Shown one piece after another: positions 44,779 through 53,032 of a DNA stretch of 64,000 nt (the first letter of the stretch is position 1; every line of letters starts with the position of its first letter). Under the pieces are notes generated by a model. It was not told the origin of the DNA. It searched no databases and was given only the letters and a program-made list of their open reading frames with translations. The stretch spans positions 1 through 64,000 of the forward strand of contig JAIXSY010000024.1 of NCBI GenBank assembly GCA_027484445.1. Reading direction: 5' to 3'. Position numbers and translations under genes: made by a program. Source of the stretch: Verrucomicrobiaceae bacterium. GTDB taxonomy: Bacteria > Verrucomicrobiota > Verrucomicrobiia > Verrucomicrobiales > Verrucomicrobiaceae.

Positions 44779-46062
44779 TCAATCGTCAACACCGGCTGAT
44801 TTTGCGGGTTTGCTGCTCGGCGTGATGATGACGCCATCTGAGCTTTGACGCTTCTCAGGATCAAAGCCAAACTCGAAGATGGCCCCATCCAGGCGATTGA
44901 GGAGCACATCTTCGGCGAGTTGGCGATCATCAGCGAGAGCGGCTTCGATGAGAGCGCGGCTAAAGGGTGTGTCGAGAGTCTTGTCCTCCATCTGGATGGT
45001 GCCGTGGTTGACTCCTGAAACGGCTTTGAGCGTGTCGAGGCGTTCTTCAAGATGCCGCTGCGTGTCAGGGTGTGACATAAGAGCAGCGAAACGCTTCTGA
45101 ATGTCTTGGATTTCTGCTTCGTCGCCAAGCTCTTCGAGCGGTCTGTGGCCGAAACGGCGAATGATGTCGTCAGCCTTCCGACGCACTTCAGTGCTCGTGG
45201 GTGGCGGGCGGTAGCGTTTCGGTTCAGTCGTGTTTGCGACCGCAACTTCGCGATTGGGTTGAGCTACGGGAACGGAGGCTGCGGCAGCCGGTTTCTTCGC
45301 CTCAGGTTGAGCAGCCATGAAAAAGGCAATAGCGGCGACCGCCGTGCTGCCGAGGAAGATTTTGGTGGTCGTGGTCATGGTGAGAAGTGTGATTGAAAAG
45401 AGTGTGGAAGATGAAGCGGTGGCCGTGGCAGGCAGGCCCACACCGCTGATCGACAACTTGCCCAAGGCAGCGGTCAGCGAAGCGGGCATCGCCTGCGCAG
45501 GCTGAGCGGCGAACAAGGCCGCGAGACCCGCGCCCGCGATCACGCCACGCGTTTGCAAGGACTCCCGCATGGCCGAAATGCCGCGCTCGATGGCCCGGGA
45601 GACCGTGGCTTGGTTCTTGCCGAGATGTCGCGCGATCTCCACCTGCGTGCGACCTTCCAAAAAGTAGAGCACGAGCACCTCACGCAGATCCTGCGGCAGT
45701 TCGTTGAGCGCTTCATCGACATGCGGCTCGATGTCCGGCCACGTCGCCTCGCGATCCGTGTGCCACGACTCCGCCATGGCGTCTTCGACACGCTTTCGGG
45801 TGGTTTCCCGGCGCACTGAATCGCAGGCCCGGTTCCACGCCACGCGATGCAACCAAGCCGCGACGGATTGCGTGATGCCACCTGCCTTTCGCGCCAGTTC
45901 CAGGAAAGTCTCCTGCGCCACATCCTGAGCCGCAGCAGCATCGCGCGTCACTCGCAGCGCCGTGGCATGAACCATCGGGCCATGCGCCTGCACCAGCTCA
46001 CGAAAGGCGTGAGCATCGCCCGTGGTAGCGTAGTGCTGGAGGTGCTGGAGATCGGAAAGCAT
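44779..46062 (-). CDS. sigma-70 family factor with C-terminal extension, tandem paralogue
   Basis: Same architecture as the neighbour: region 2 with MVHATALRVTRD, region 4 with LPQDLREVLVLYFLEGRTQVEIARHL, an Ala/Thr-rich hydrophobic segment (LTMTTTTKIFLGSTAVAAIAFF) and a C-terminal domain. The two share most of the N-terminal half. Their leaders align base for base: 53 bases between start codon and palindromic repeat in both. Confidence 0.82.
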   Translation of the reverse strand: MLSDLQHLQHYATTGDAHAFRELVQAHGPMVHATALRVTRDAAAAQDVAQETFLELARKAGGITQSVAAWLHRVAWNRACDSVRRETTRKRVEDAMAESWHTDREATWPDIEPHVDEALNELPQDLREVLVLYFLEGRTQVEIARHLGKNQATVSRAIERGISAMRESLQTRGVIAGAGLAALFAAQPAQAMPASLTAALGKLSISGVGLPATATASSSTLFSITLLTMTTTTKIFLGSTAVAAIAFFMAAQPEAKKPAAAASVPVAQPNREVAVANTTEPKRYRPPPTSTEVRRKADDIIRRFGHRPLEELGDEAEIQDIQKRFAALMSHPDTQRHLEERLDTLKAVSGVNHGTIQMEDKTLDTPFSRALIEAALADDRQLAEDVLLNRLDGAIFEFGFDPEKRQSSDGVIITPSSKPAKSAGVDD

Positions 46063-46115
46063 CGCTTTTCATGAAGGTCGCACGAGGAGCGGGATTTATG
46101 TGCGGGATGTTCGAA

Positions 46116-46149
46116 AAAGTAGCTGTGGCTTCAGCCGCACTCCGGGGAC
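46116..46149. repeat. palindromic repeat D, left part of a split copy
   Basis: AAAGTAGCTGTGGCTTCAGC stem plus CGCACTCCGGGGAC. The right part lies at 48357-48381; joined, 59 bases result (46116-46149 plus 48357-48381), equal in length to copy A. Confidence 0.85.
46136..46149. repeat. 14-bp direct repeat CGCACTCCGGGGAC, left
   Basis: Identical to 48343-48356; the duplication flanks the restriction-modification cassette. Confidence 0.9.
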
Positions 46150-46154
46150 CACAC

Positions 46155-46301
46155 TCACCTTCTCAGCGTGTTGATCAGCTCATCCAGGTTGTCGTTGAGC
46201 ATCTGCAACAAAACGCCCGAGGCGACCCCCTTTTCACCTTCCCTTTTCCGGGAAAACGAAATCGCGCCAGACTGGATGAGCAGTAAATCGACGCTCGTCA
46301 T
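46155..46301 (-). CDS. possible 48-residue protein, divergent from the methylase
   Basis: Starts at ATG 46301 and ends at TGA 46155. Mixed hydrophobic and charged, ending LLQMLNDNLDELINTLRR, an amphipathic helix. No family recognised. It lies just inside the cassette, opposite the palindrome at 46362. It may be the truncated end of a gene brought in with the cassette, a small regulator, or not translated. Confidence 0.35.
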   Translation of the reverse strand: MTSVDLLLIQSGAISFSRKREGEKGVASGVLLQMLNDNLDELINTLRR

Positions 46302-46361
46302 CCCATAGAAGGCCAGCCTCACCCAGCCTTTTTCAGAACATAGTTGCTTGATAAAGGTTTG

Positions 46362-46388
46362 TGTAACAGGGAATTTTTCCCTGTTACA
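46362..46388. promoter_or_regulatory. perfect 12-bp-arm palindrome upstream of the methylase
   Basis: TGTAACAGGGAA, three T, TTCCCTGTTACA. It lies 40 bases before the methylase ATG and is a likely operator for the methylase's own N-terminal DNA-binding domain or another cassette regulator. Confidence 0.75.
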
Positions 46389-46428
46389 GGGCTTGACGGG
46401 AAACCAATTCTACGGCTAGAAAAGTGCC

Positions 46429-47475
46429 ATGGCATTGTCATCCACAAGTTACCCGAAAAAATGGAAAACAGGAAAAACCACCGTCATTCGGGTGCCTGTC
46501 ACTTTAGCGGAAGCAGTTTTGGAGATCGCAAAACGAATTGATGAAACTGACGGCTGCGTGCTCAGAGAAGAGCCATTTGCCAGTCTTTTCCCCGACTTAG
46601 AAAAGTCGCTTCCGCGGATGAATGTGACCTACAGAGCTGCTCGCCCAATCAATGTCGCCTCTGTGCCTCAACGCAGCCCGTTTCGCTATCCAGGAGGGAA
46701 AACATGGCTAGTGCCATATCTGCGCGATTGGCTGAATCATCAGAACAAGACGCCCTCGCGGCTGATTGAGCCTTTTGCAGGAGGCGGAATAGTGAGCCTG
46801 ACAGCCGGGTTTGAGAGACTCGCCCGACATGTGGTTTTCTCGGAGCTAGATGATCGTGTAGCGGCGGTTTGGCAGGTCGTGCTCAATGGACAAGCAGAGT
46901 GGCTTGCGAAGGAGATCATGGATTTCGACGTGACACTCGAAAATGTAAGGCCGGCGTTGGAAAAAACTGCCAAGACACTGCGCGAGAAGGCCTTCCAAAC
47001 GATCCTTCGGAACCGTGTGCAACGTGGCGGCATTCTTGCGCCAGGTGCCGGTCTGGTGAAGACCGGCGAAAATGGGCGTGGACTACGTTCAAGATGGTAT
47101 CCAGAAACCTTGGCGAAACGAATCCGCGACATCAACGCCATTAAGGATCGATTCACTTTTGTTCATGGCGATGCCTTCAAACTTATAGACGAGCACAGCC
47201 AAGATAAATCGGCCGTCTTTTATGTGGACCCGCCATACACAATAGCGGCACGCCGCCTCTACTCCGCGTGGCAAATCGACCATGAAAGGCTCTTTTCGGC
47301 GATGGCACGGGTAAAGGGAGACTTTCTGATGAGCTATGACCACACCTCAGAAGTTCTGGAACTGGCAAAGCGCCATGGCTTTGAGACACGGGGCATATCG
47401 ATGAAGAATACCCATCATGCCAAGATGCAGGAGCTTCTCATCGGAAAGGATCTATCGTGGGTTCAGGGGCCATGA
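46429..47475 (+). CDS. Dam-like (D12 class) DNA N6-adenine methyltransferase with N-terminal DNA-binding-like domain
   Basis: FRYPGGK at 85-91, SAM-binding EPFAGGG at 114-120, catalytic DPPY at 267-270: the D12/Dam order. Residues about 8-40 (KKWKTGKTTVIRVPVTLAEAVLEIAKRID) look like a short ribbon-helix-helix-type segment not found in Dam itself. It presumably protects DNA against the adjacent endonuclease. The endonuclease start follows 22 bases after the stop or overlaps it. The palindrome upstream suggests autoregulation. Confidence 0.88.
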   Translation: MALSSTSYPKKWKTGKTTVIRVPVTLAEAVLEIAKRIDETDGCVLREEPFASLFPDLEKSLPRMNVTYRAARPINVASVPQRSPFRYPGGKTWLVPYLRDWLNHQNKTPSRLIEPFAGGGIVSLTAGFERLARHVVFSELDDRVAAVWQVVLNGQAEWLAKEIMDFDVTLENVRPALEKTAKTLREKAFQTILRNRVQRGGILAPGAGLVKTGENGRGLRSRWYPETLAKRIRDINAIKDRFTFVHGDAFKLIDEHSQDKSAVFYVDPPYTIAARRLYSAWQIDHERLFSAMARVKGDFLMSYDHTSEVLELAKRHGFETRGISMKNTHHAKMQELLIGKDLSWVQGP

Positions 47476-47497
47476 AATTGACTTGGCATGGCTGCGG

Positions 47498-48340
47498 ATG
47501 CCACCCAAGATCGTGGAGATGCTTTTACAGATCGGCGAAACTTTTGGGCACTCCGTAGATAACCATAGCAAACAAGCGTGGCAGGACCGCGACTGCAAGC
47601 GTTGTCGCTTTCGTGAAGCACCCTGCAATAAGGGCAATAACGACGACCCGCTGGGAATCTGCTCTTTTGCTGACGGCAATCGCGCGACCATCGTGTGCCC
47701 GAGCCGCTTCCTCGAAGAAAATCAGGTATTTAAGGACGCTGCTAGGCTCGCATTCGGGAAGGGCGTGAAGGCTGCCGCAGTGCCCGAGGTTCGCGTCCTG
47801 ACGGTTCCTGGGCCCCGCCCGAAGAAAATCGGGAAGATCGACTTCATGCTTACTGCTTTAGGGCCAGATGGAAAGCCGACCGACTTCGCTGCATTGGAGA
47901 TCCAGGCTGTTTATATCTCTGGGAAGTCGATCAAACCTGCGTTTGATCACTTCATCAAAACGAAAAAACTTCCAGCGGATGCTTCAAGACGTCCTGACTT
48001 TCGTTCCTCGGCTCAAAAGCGCCTGATGCCCCAACTGAGCTTAAAAGTGCCAATCTTTCGCCGCTGGGGAAAGAAGTTCTTCGTCGCGGTCGACGAAACT
48101 TTTTTTGAAGAAATGCCGACCATGAGGGAAGTCGATGGAGTTGAAAACTCCGAGGTCACATGGCTGGTCTATGCGTTCGATAAGGTCGATGCGTCCTATC
48201 CAATGAAACTCAAGCGCGTTGTCTTTACTCATTGGGATGAGGTCGTAGCCGCTTTGCGAGAGGGTGTAGCCCCGAAGCCATCGGAAATGTTGGATGAACT
48301 GGCTGCCGGACTCACTCGAGCTAAGGTGGTTCAGGCATGA
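47498..48340 (+). CDS. NotI-family type II restriction endonuclease
   Basis: Cys4 metal fold in CKRCRF..APCNK....PLGICSF (C33, C36, C43, C55), the rubredoxin-like iron site of NotI; active site Asp115 in KIDFM and E134-x-Q136 in ALEIQAVYISG, matching the E-x-Q of NotI. About 280 residues from ATG 47498. The frame is open from 47417 inside the methylase, so an overlapping start cannot be excluded. NotI cuts GCGGCCGC; here specificity is unknown and the partner is an adenine, not a cytosine, methylase. Confidence 0.85.
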   Translation: MPPKIVEMLLQIGETFGHSVDNHSKQAWQDRDCKRCRFREAPCNKGNNDDPLGICSFADGNRATIVCPSRFLEENQVFKDAARLAFGKGVKAAAVPEVRVLTVPGPRPKKIGKIDFMLTALGPDGKPTDFAALEIQAVYISGKSIKPAFDHFIKTKKLPADASRRPDFRSSAQKRLMPQLSLKVPIFRRWGKKFFVAVDETFFEEMPTMREVDGVENSEVTWLVYAFDKVDASYPMKLKRVVFTHWDEVVAALREGVAPKPSEMLDELAAGLTRAKVVQA

Positions 48341-48342
48341 AG

Positions 48343-48356
48343 CGCACTCCGGGGAC
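48343..48356. repeat. 14-bp direct repeat CGCACTCCGGGGAC, right
   Basis: Identical to 46136-46149. It begins three bases after the endonuclease stop codon (TGA 48338-48340). Confidence 0.9.
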
Positions 48357-48381
48357 GTTCGGCCAAAGCCGAAGCCACTTT
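48357..48381. repeat. palindromic repeat E, right part of the split copy
   Basis: GTTCGGCCAAAGCCGAAGCC then ACTTT; the missing second half of element D, displaced about 2.2 kb by the cassette. Confidence 0.85.
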
Positions 48382-48382
48382 C

Positions 48383-50503
48383 TCACCGCCACACCTCATC
48401 CTTCGCGGGATCGCCGGGGACATCGAGGAGCTGCACTTTGTTGATGCTGGTGAAGCGGGTGTGGTCGGTGAACTGGCGGACGATTTGCTTTTGCTCGTCG
48501 AGTTCAAAGAACTGGGCGGTGGTGGCGAGGTAACCGTGGCCAAGCCAGTTGATGACGAGGGTGTGACCGTCAGGGAGGCGCTGGAAGCCGCTGATGAGAC
48601 GCAGCGGGTTGTTCGGCACGTCCTGGGTGCCGAGCTTCCACACGGTTTTGCCTTCGCGGTCGAGTTCGAGCATGGCCTCGCCTTCGCCGCAGGCGATGAG
48701 GAGGTGGCCGTTAGGCAGTTCGCGGACTTCATGAGGATCGCCGGGTGTTTTGACCGTGCGGAGAAGGTTGCCCTCGGCGCTGAGTTCGAGGATGGCGCGG
48801 TCGCCTTTGGCGCTGATGAGGTAGCGACCATCTTTCGTGCGACGGCAGCCGCGCATTTGATCATGCGTGTTCGCCGTTTTCACCGGCACGGCGATCTCGC
48901 GCACGATCTGGCCATCGCGACCGACTTCGATGAGTCGCTTCGTGCCGCACTCGACGACCATCACATTGCCATCGGGCAAGGGCTGGCAGCCGTGGACCTC
49001 GGTCTTTTCCGGGGCGCGGTAGCTCCAGACGACCTTGTGGTCGAGTGTGACCTCGCGTGCGCCGCGCAGGTGGCTGAAGAGGATGTTGCCATTGGCGAGC
49101 ATCCACACGTCCTGCGGTTTCTCGGCAGGATGTTCCCATTCCACGCGGCCATCGGCAGCGATGATTGCGACCTTGTTGCCGCCGTAGTCGCTGACGAGCA
49201 AACGACGACCAAAAGGTGCGACATGCGGCGCGGCGACCGGCACGGGATCGCTGAGCAGGTTGCGATTGTTTCGCTGAAGAGGCGGCTCGGGGCTTTCCCA
49301 GCCGCGTGGGGCACCGAGATGCACGACGTGCTGGCCTTTGATGTCGTCGATGCGCAGGTTGTCCATGACGAAGCCATTGCGTGAGCAGCGCCAGCAATGA
49401 ATGGCGCTGCCGCCGCTTTTGATGACGTTGCCAATAACTTCGTAACCATCGAGATTGAAGTTCGGCTCGATGCTGGTGACGCCGGTCTCCATGTAGTTGT
49501 AGTTGCACTTCACGTTGCGCAGATGCCCGCGAAACGAAGGATGGCCGAGCAAATAGCCGGAGCCGTTCGGATTGATCGTGCGGGTGCGCTGAATGGTGAT
49601 GTCCTCGGCGTCAAAGGACTCGCCAGGTCCGGTTTTGCCACCGGCGAGGAACTTGCCGGTGTGCTCGCCGTAGCACATCACGGAGCGGTTGGTGTCGATC
49701 ATCGTGATGCCTTCCACCAGCACGCCGCGCACGCGACCATGGATGAGCACGCAGGCGTTGATGTCCTTCACGAGGAAGCCGGGCTGCACGTTGTGCGTGG
49801 CATTCATGTCGATGGTGCCTTTGCCGGTGATGCGCACGTTTTCGATGGTGTCCGGTTGGCGTCCATGACCGACGCGAATGCCGTAGGCGACGGGGCCGTC
49901 GTAGGTGCTGAACCACGTGCTGCCTTTGTTGTGCCCGGTCTTGCTGCCAAAGCGGATCTGCACGCCATGCGCGAGCGTCTGCCAGTCGCCGGTGATTGGC
50001 ACTCGCTGATGCGGCGTCTCGGCGAACTTGCTGGAGGAAGGCGGAAGCTTGGCGGTGCCTTGTGGGTTGTCGGCGCTCTCAAAAACACCCCACGCAAAGG
50101 TGTCCGCGCTGCCATCGCTGCCTTCGGAGTCGATCCTGATGGTGAAGATGCACGGCTTGATGAGGTCAAAGCGTCCGCCCATTTCCAAATCGTCGAGCTT
50201 CTTGCCCGCGTCCTGATCGGTGGTGATCTCGGGCTCGGCTTCGAGCTTCGTCGTCTCGTCCGCGAGCCTCAGCGTGGCCCCTTCGCTCAGCTCGATGTGG
50301 ATTGATTTGTCCACATAGAGGATGGACCGATGCTTCGTGAGGCCGTGCTGATGCACACCGGGCAGAAAGACCAGTTTGTCACCCGCGGCCGCGCGATCCA
50401 TCACCGCTTGCGGGTTGTCGCCGGGTTTGATCGAATGCTCCGCAGCATGCAGCAGCGGTGCGAGAGCGAGGAGGATGAATGGGGTGAGGGCGTTTCTTTT
50501 CAT
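48383..50503 (-). CDS. exported beta-helix plus beta-propeller protein
   Basis: Signal peptide (MKRNALTPFILLALAPLLHA), opening KPGDNPQAVMDRAAAGDKLVFLPGVH typical of right-handed beta-helix enzymes, rungs through about 400, then from about 420 a six- or seven-blade propeller with NHL/arylsulfotransferase-like repeats (G..RLLVSDYGGNKV, DVWMLANGNILFSH, GCQPLPDGNVMVVE, EVRELPNGHLLIAC). Both domains suggest polysaccharide binding or processing outside the cell. The fusion is unusual. The gene is divergent from 50553. Confidence 0.75.
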   Translation of the reverse strand: MKRNALTPFILLALAPLLHAAEHSIKPGDNPQAVMDRAAAGDKLVFLPGVHQHGLTKHRSILYVDKSIHIELSEGATLRLADETTKLEAEPEITTDQDAGKKLDDLEMGGRFDLIKPCIFTIRIDSEGSDGSADTFAWGVFESADNPQGTAKLPPSSSKFAETPHQRVPITGDWQTLAHGVQIRFGSKTGHNKGSTWFSTYDGPVAYGIRVGHGRQPDTIENVRITGKGTIDMNATHNVQPGFLVKDINACVLIHGRVRGVLVEGITMIDTNRSVMCYGEHTGKFLAGGKTGPGESFDAEDITIQRTRTINPNGSGYLLGHPSFRGHLRNVKCNYNYMETGVTSIEPNFNLDGYEVIGNVIKSGGSAIHCWRCSRNGFVMDNLRIDDIKGQHVVHLGAPRGWESPEPPLQRNNRNLLSDPVPVAAPHVAPFGRRLLVSDYGGNKVAIIAADGRVEWEHPAEKPQDVWMLANGNILFSHLRGAREVTLDHKVVWSYRAPEKTEVHGCQPLPDGNVMVVECGTKRLIEVGRDGQIVREIAVPVKTANTHDQMRGCRRTKDGRYLISAKGDRAILELSAEGNLLRTVKTPGDPHEVRELPNGHLLIACGEGEAMLELDREGKTVWKLGTQDVPNNPLRLISGFQRLPDGHTLVINWLGHGYLATTAQFFELDEQKQIVRQFTDHTRFTSINKVQLLDVPGDPAKDEVWR

Positions 50504-50552
50504 GGTAGAGTCATGGGTTGCGCAAGGCGCGGCGGGCGGTTAGTCTGGGCAT

Positions 50553-50768
50553 ATGTCAGCGAACGACAGCCTTCCCCAACTCCCGCCTCCGGGCGTGCAG
50601 CTCCGCCTTCCGCCCCAGACGGGACGAAAGCTGAGCTATGAGGAAGCCTACGCCCAGGTGCGCCGTCATCTAAAGGATGATGGCTCTCAGGCGGCGATGT
50701 CGGTTCAGATGAAATCTCAAGTGCAGGCTGTCCATGCTGAGCCGATCCGAGTTGGCACGTCTCATTGA
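50553..50768 (+). CDS. small protein of unknown function upstream of the kinase-like gene
   Basis: 71 residues, Pro-rich start then a helix (LSYEEAYAQVRRHLKDDG). It overlaps the next gene by 35 bases in another frame, so coupling is likely. No family recognised. Confidence 0.5.
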   Translation: MSANDSLPQLPPPGVQLRLPPQTGRKLSYEEAYAQVRRHLKDDGSQAAMSVQMKSQVQAVHAEPIRVGTSH

Positions 50769-51408
50769 TGGCCCTGCGCTGGACCGCGAGATTGAGCGGC
50801 TTGGCAAGATGGGTGGTGGCTGGATCAATGCCGCCACCGTTCTGAGCCGACGCATCAACTGGACGGTGGACTGGGCTGATCTTGGCCCTGCCGGGTCTCG
50901 TTTTCGTATCGTGGGCAGTCGAGGAGAAGCGGTCATCTTTTGGGATGATGCCGCCGAAAGTCCCATGCTCGTCAAACTTCGTGGTCGCGAGGAAAATGGC
51001 TACGGCTCGGCGGGGTTTGGCTGCATCCTCACCCGCGATTCGCATGGTCGCGTGGCCTATGCGCCCGGAACGCTCGATCAAGCCTTGGAGCGCGAGCGAT
51101 TGAGCTGGGATGCTTTGGGTTTCTCCTGCCGATTGATGGACATCATCGAAGAGGAAGCCGGCCTCTTGCTGGCACAGGACTTCATCGAAGGCTCCGCGCC
51201 GACGGAAAAAGAAATCCACGCTTACATGATCGCTCATGGTTGGGAATGGCAGCGCGCCAGTCGCGAGGTGTCGCCCACGCTGGCGCATCACGCGTGGCGA
51301 AGAGGCGACATCGGTGCCTTTGATGCCAATAAAACGAACTTCATTAAAGCGGCGGCTGACGGGTTGATCTATCCCATCGACCTGATCGTCTGGCATTGGC
51401 CGCAGTGA
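50734..51408 (+). CDS. possible polyvalent-protein kinase-like domain protein
   Basis: 224 residues. Segments GYGSAGFGCILTRDSHGRVAYAPGTLDQALERERLSWDALGF and QDFIEGSAPTEKEIHAYM resemble the putative polyvalent protein kinase domain seen in phage and mobile-element proteins. The identification is tentative; no HRD/DFG can be shown. It pairs with the 71-residue gene before it. Confidence 0.45.
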   Translation: MLSRSELARLIDGPALDREIERLGKMGGGWINAATVLSRRINWTVDWADLGPAGSRFRIVGSRGEAVIFWDDAAESPMLVKLRGREENGYGSAGFGCILTRDSHGRVAYAPGTLDQALERERLSWDALGFSCRLMDIIEEEAGLLLAQDFIEGSAPTEKEIHAYMIAHGWEWQRASREVSPTLAHHAWRRGDIGAFDANKTNFIKAAADGLIYPIDLIVWHWPQ

Positions 51409-51410
51409 GA

Positions 51411-52139
51411 TCATAGTTGAGCCATCGGCTGCACCATCGGCCAGAGCTTGATCTCTTCGGTCACGAGGTGTGCGGGCAGTTGGGCGATTTGAACGACAAG
51501 CTGGCCCATGTCGGCAGGCGAGATGCATTGGACGAGCACGGCGGGATCACGCGGTGGCAGGTTTGCGGCATCGGTGAACTCGGTCTGGCCCCAGGAAGGC
51601 AAAACGGAGGTCACGCGCACGCCCTGCGGTCGCAGCTCGGTGAGCAGGCAGCGCGTGAACATGAGCAAACCGGCTTTCGCGGCGGAATACACGCTCCAGC
51701 CCGGCCAGGCGTGCGTGGAGCAGGCGCTGCCGATGTTCACGATGAGGCCGCTGCGTTGCTTTTGCATGATCGCCGCAGCTCGACGGCAGCCGAGCATGGC
51801 ACCCGTGAGATTGCTGGCGAGGCTTTGTGCGATGGCCGCATCCGTCTGCTCACTCGCCGGGCCTATTTTGACGCCTTCACCAGCATTGTTGATCAAGACA
51901 TCGAGACGCCCGGTTTGTGCCAGCACCTCGGCCATCAGCCGGTCCCAGGCCTCACCATCCGCCACATCGGCGACGAAGAGCGTGGCTCCGATGCGCCGGG
52001 CCGTTTCGGTGAGCCTGTCGGCATCACGTCCGGTGATCCAGACCCGTGCTCCCGCCTTCACCAAGGCCTCCGCGATGCCCGCGCCGTAGCCGCGCGAGCC
52101 ACCGGTGACGATGATCGTGGATTCAGTTAGGTTTGTCAT
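51411..52139 (-). CDS. short-chain dehydrogenase/reductase
   Basis: Classical SDR: TGGSRGYGAG cofactor motif (about 11-20), NNAG, and YSAAK catalytic pair with Ser in NIGSACS. About 242 residues. The ATG at 52139 is chosen because it starts the conserved region. It is divergent from the IclR gene, its likely regulator. Substrate unknown. Confidence 0.87.
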   Translation of the reverse strand: MTNLTESTIIVTGGSRGYGAGIAEALVKAGARVWITGRDADRLTETARRIGATLFVADVADGEAWDRLMAEVLAQTGRLDVLINNAGEGVKIGPASEQTDAAIAQSLASNLTGAMLGCRRAAAIMQKQRSGLIVNIGSACSTHAWPGWSVYSAAKAGLLMFTRCLLTELRPQGVRVTSVLPSWGQTEFTDAANLPPRDPAVLVQCISPADMGQLVVQIAQLPAHLVTEEIKLWPMVQPMAQL

Positions 52140-52225
52140 TTGGTCGCAGTGTTGAAATGGAGAACTGGATTCAAGGCCACCCACTACGCGTTTGCAATCC
52201 CAAATCGTGTTTTGTATATCAAACC

Positions 52226-53023
52226 ATGCCCAAAACCGGAAAAACCGCCGCCAACCCTCTGAGCCGCTACAAAGTGCCCATCCTCGACCGCACGCTGGAT
52301 CTGCTGGAGCTGCTCTCGCGACATCCCGAAGGCATGACCCTCACCGCGATGACCGAGGCGCTCAAAATGCCGAAGAACTCGGTTTTCCGCATCGCCACCA
52401 CGCTCACGCTTCGCGGCTATGCCGAGCGCGACGAGACCACGAAGATTTATCGTGCCAGCCGCAAGCTCCTCAGCCTCGGCTATGCCGCCGTGGGCGGCGA
52501 ACGCCTCATCCAGGCCGCCGCGCCCATTCTCACCGCCTTGCGCGATGCCACGGGCGAGACCGCGCTGCTCGGGACGCTCGCCGGCAATCACGGCGTGGTG
52601 CTCGATCAGGTGCCGTCCTCGCATCCGGTGAAGGTTGTCGTCGAGATCGGCCATGCCTTCACCCTGCACACCGCCGCACCTGCAAAGGCCATGCTGGCCC
52701 ACTGGAGCCCCGACACGCAAAAAGCCTTCGTGCAGCAGATGAAGTTCACCAAACACACCCGCCACACGATCACCAGCGCTACGGCTTTCCTGGCCGAACT
52801 CAAAAAAGTCCATGCACAAGGCTACGCCCTCGACCGCGGCGAAGAGAGCGAAACCTTCGCCTGCGTCGCCGCCCCCGTCTTCGATCATCGCGGCCAGCCC
52901 GTCGCCTCCATCTGGATCAGCGGCCCGTCAGATCGCGTCACGCCAGCAAGCCTCGACAAGCTCGGAGCCAAGGTGAAACAGTTCGCGGATCAGCTTTCAC
53001 AACGGCTCGGGCATCAGGCCTGA
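52226..53023 (+). CDS. IclR-family transcriptional regulator
   Basis: Helix-turn-helix at about 15-65 (LDRTLDLLELLSRHPEGMTLTAMTEALKMPKNSVFRIATTLTLRGYAERD) and a C-terminal effector domain (GETALLGTLAGNHGVVLDQV, FTLHTAAPAKAMLA). The ATG at 52226 begins the domain. It is divergent from the SDR gene. Confidence 0.88.
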   Translation: MPKTGKTAANPLSRYKVPILDRTLDLLELLSRHPEGMTLTAMTEALKMPKNSVFRIATTLTLRGYAERDETTKIYRASRKLLSLGYAAVGGERLIQAAAPILTALRDATGETALLGTLAGNHGVVLDQVPSSHPVKVVVEIGHAFTLHTAAPAKAMLAHWSPDTQKAFVQQMKFTKHTRHTITSATAFLAELKKVHAQGYALDRGEESETFACVAAPVFDHRGQPVASIWISGPSDRVTPASLDKLGAKVKQFADQLSQRLGHQA

Positions 53024-53032
53024 ACCGTCGTT

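Noticed and set aside
46390..46425. Sigma-70 -35 box TTGACG before the methylase
   Set aside because: The best -10 at 17-base spacing (CTAGAA) is poor and only seven bases from the start codon.
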